From Darwinimomas sp963643215 (GTDB lineage Bacteria > Bacillota > Clostridia > Lachnospirales > Lachnospiraceae), in NCBI GenBank assembly GCA_963643215.1, contig CAVIJY010000070.1, forward strand, positions 1-7,754: a stretch of DNA of 7,754 bases, given 5' to 3'. Positions 6,347 to 7,754 of this stretch are shown piece after piece. The notes beneath the pieces were generated by a model that was not told where the DNA came from, ran no database searches, and was given only the letters and a program-made list of their open reading frames with translations. The position numbers were made by a program, and so were the translations under genes. Numbering within the stretch: position 1 is the first letter of the stretch; every line of letters begins with the position of its first letter.

Positions 6347-7541
6347 GAGATTTTATCTGTATGTGCTCTCTCATGTGCCGGAGCTGGGCGCCGTCAGCAT
6401 CAGGCGCGTGTTTGAGGCATGCCCGTCGCCTTCTGCACTGAAGGATGTGATTTCGGCGATATACCGCTCATCAGCGCCCCTCGCCGCACAAAGTGCAGTT
6501 CAGATCTTGCAGGGCACATTTTCCTGTGCCCCCGCGACAGACAGTATATGCGAAGATAACAATACATCGGATATGCTGTCACTGAGCCCCCGCCAGCGCG
6601 AAGGTATCCGTCTGGCATTTCAACATATAGACGAAATGCGGCATGAATATGAAAATCTGTCTTCCAGGGGCATACGCTTCATCACATATTACGATGCAGA
6701 GTACCCCTCGCGTCTGCGTGATATACATGCAGCTCCGATGGTGCTTTATGTGATGGGAGGACTGCCGGACGATAGTCTGCCGTCTGTCGCGCTAGTAGGG
6801 AGCCGGGGCTGCACGAACTACGGCAGCTCCATGACGCGGTATTTCGCGCAGCAGCTCGCCGAGGCCGGGATAGCGATCATCAGCGGCATGGCATACGGGA
6901 TCGATACATGGGCGCATATGGGCGCGCTGGACATCCCGACCGGCATGACCTATGCCGTGCTGGGGTGCGGAGTGAATATCTGCTATCCGCAGGAGAACTA
7001 CGATATATACAAGATCATGTCCTTAGGAGGTCGCGGCGGCGTCATCAGCGAGGTCATACCCGGGATGAAGCCGTTAAAGAAGCATTTCCCCATGCGCAAC
7101 CGCATCATATCGGGACTTGCCGACGCGGTACTTATCATGGAGGCGCGTGAGAAAAGCGGCTCCCTCATCACCGCCGATCTGGCGCTGGAGCAGGGGCGTG
7201 ATATACTGGCGCTGCCCGGTCGCGTGACCGACCCACTGAGCCGCGGCTGCAACAGTCTGATAGATACGGGAGCGAGGATACTGAGAAGCCCCGCCGATGT
7301 GATCGAGCTGCTGGGCATCAGCCGCTCCGGCAGACTGGAGATAGCGGCACGCGATATCTCGGCTCTCAGCGAGGATGAGCAAAGGATATACAGAAGCATA
7401 GATACCGATCCGCACTATGTGCAGGATATAGCCGATGCCACCGGCATGTCCCCCGGCAGGATCATAAGCATACTCCTTGATCTGGAACTAAAGGGATATG
7501 TCACGCAGGTATCGGCGAATTATTACAGTGCACTGCCGTAG
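6312..7541 (+). CDS. dprA: DprA/Smf DNA-processing protein
   Basis: 409 residues from the proposed TTG start. DprA binds incoming single-stranded DNA in the cytoplasm and loads RecA onto it during transformation. The N-terminal helical region is about residues 10-50, followed by a poorly conserved stretch (about 52-92). The Rossmann-like DprA domain spans about 125-335: YPSRLRDI (131-138), VALVGSRGCTNYG (159-171), SGMAYGIDTWAH (191-202), YAVLGCG (214-220), CYPQEN (224-229), FPMRNRIISGLADAVLIMEA (259-278), SGSLITADLALEQGRD (282-297), LPGRV (301-305) and GCNSLIDTGA (312-321). The C-terminal winged-helix domain of many DprA proteins follows (about 347-405, including DIADATGMSPGRI). An ATG at 6243 would add 23 residues without homology-like character and lacks a ribosome site, whereas TTG at 6312 has an ideal one. 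It overlaps comM by 35 bases. No clear terminator follows; a GGCA/TGCC stem just after the stop has no U run. Confidence 0.96.
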   Translation: MNTDRRVLSSDERFYLYVLSHVPELGAVSIRRVFEACPSPSALKDVISAIYRSSAPLAAQSAVQILQGTFSCAPATDSICEDNNTSDMLSLSPRQREGIRLAFQHIDEMRHEYENLSSRGIRFITYYDAEYPSRLRDIHAAPMVLYVMGGLPDDSLPSVALVGSRGCTNYGSSMTRYFAQQLAEAGIAIISGMAYGIDTWAHMGALDIPTGMTYAVLGCGVNICYPQENYDIYKIMSLGGRGGVISEVIPGMKPLKKHFPMRNRIISGLADAVLIMEAREKSGSLITADLALEQGRDILALPGRVTDPLSRGCNSLIDTGARILRSPADVIELLGISRSGRLEIAARDISALSEDEQRIYRSIDTDPHYVQDIADATGMSPGRIISILLDLELKGYVTQVSANYYSALP

Positions 7542-7609
7542 GCAAAGGCTGTGCCGTCGTCGCCATCTGCCGAAACTGATTTCCCGCCGGGCAGGCATTG
7601 TCATTGTTG

Positions 7610-7638
7610 TTGCAGCTGACGGTGAGAGCGTGTATAAC
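7610..7638 (+). promoter_or_regulatory. Candidate promoter for the gene at the right edge
   Basis: TTGCAG (7610-7615, TTG core only) and TATAAC (7633-7638, five of six bases) are 17 bases apart. Transcription would start near 7645, which favours translation from the ATG at 7673 over the in-frame ATG at 7643. Apart from this, the 131 bases between dprA and that ATG show only short weak stems. Confidence 0.35.
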
Positions 7639-7672
7639 TTGAATGAGCTTTAATTTCAAGAGGTATGTGTCT

Positions 7673-7754
7673 ATGAATAAGCAGCTGAAACAGCAGATTA
7701 CGGTGGTTGCGTTCGGTGTGGCGCTTTTTGCCGCATTGACAAATCTGAAGGATG
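7673..7754 (+). CDS. Start of a truncated gene, probably a membrane protein
   Basis: An open frame begins with ATG at 7673 and runs off the right edge after 27 codons. The peptide begins MNKQLKQQ, then a hydrophobic stretch ITVVAFGVALFAAL and TNLKD, a basic N-terminus followed by one likely membrane helix. AAGAGG lies nine bases upstream of the ATG. An in-frame ATG at 7643, directly after a TGA, is an alternative start without a ribosome site. The N-terminus is reminiscent of AI-2E family (PerM/YtvI-like) transporters of clostridia, but 27 residues are too few to assign a family, and a signal-anchored protein of another kind is equally possible. Confidence 0.55.
   Translation, partial: MNKQLKQQITVVAFGVALFAALTNLKD

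Noticed and set aside
7542..7600. Terminator after dprA
   Set aside because: Stems GGCA/TGCC and GAAA/TTTC are short and not followed by a U run, so they do not make a convincing intrinsic terminator.

Overview
The window looks like chromosomal DNA from a Lachnospiraceae-type clostridium (Firmicutes). The evidence is a CodY with the family-typical HTH and an N-terminus of the clostridial kind, a TopA with three C-terminal zinc ribbons, a DUF1576-type membrane protein found mainly in Firmicutes, and Gram-positive style AGGAGG ribosome binding sites. Base composition looks roughly balanced. Ile ATA codons are common, while TTA, CTA and TCA codons are scarce. All four complete housekeeping or competence genes appear intact. 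I see no tRNA, rRNA, transposase, CRISPR array or phage gene.

Layout. The left part (47-4471) is on the minus strand and reads right to left: a DUF1576-type polytopic membrane protein, topA (DNA topoisomerase I), then codY (global GTP/branched-chain amino acid sensing repressor). topA and codY each have a good candidate promoter of their own, both placed just after the stop codon of the preceding gene. codY is followed within a few bases by a GC-rich hairpin that may end the unit. The 294-bp divergent gap at 4472-4765 separates this block from the right part (4766-7541, plus strand): comM/yifB (AAA+ Mg-chelatase-like ATPase) and dprA (RecA loader for incoming single-stranded DNA). comM and dprA overlap and are almost certainly co-translated, with dprA probably starting at a TTG codon behind a strong Shine-Dalgarno inside comM. 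The start of a further plus-strand gene is cut by the window edge.

How the genes relate. comM and dprA act on DNA taken up during transformation. TopA relaxes negative supercoils. CodY couples transcription to nutrient status. From general knowledge, related clostridia usually carry comM, dprA, topA and codY in one direction. Here the two pairs are head to head with the DUF1576 gene between them, as expected if the comM-dprA pair had been inverted in place. The divergent gap has small inverted repeats and a tandem CodY-box-like motif in front of comM.

I found no convincing previously undescribed system. The points most worth checking are the rearranged gene order and its junction, the CodY-like motif upstream of comM, the hairpin abutting the topA ribosome binding site, the TTG start of dprA, and the internal duplication in the membrane protein of unknown function.
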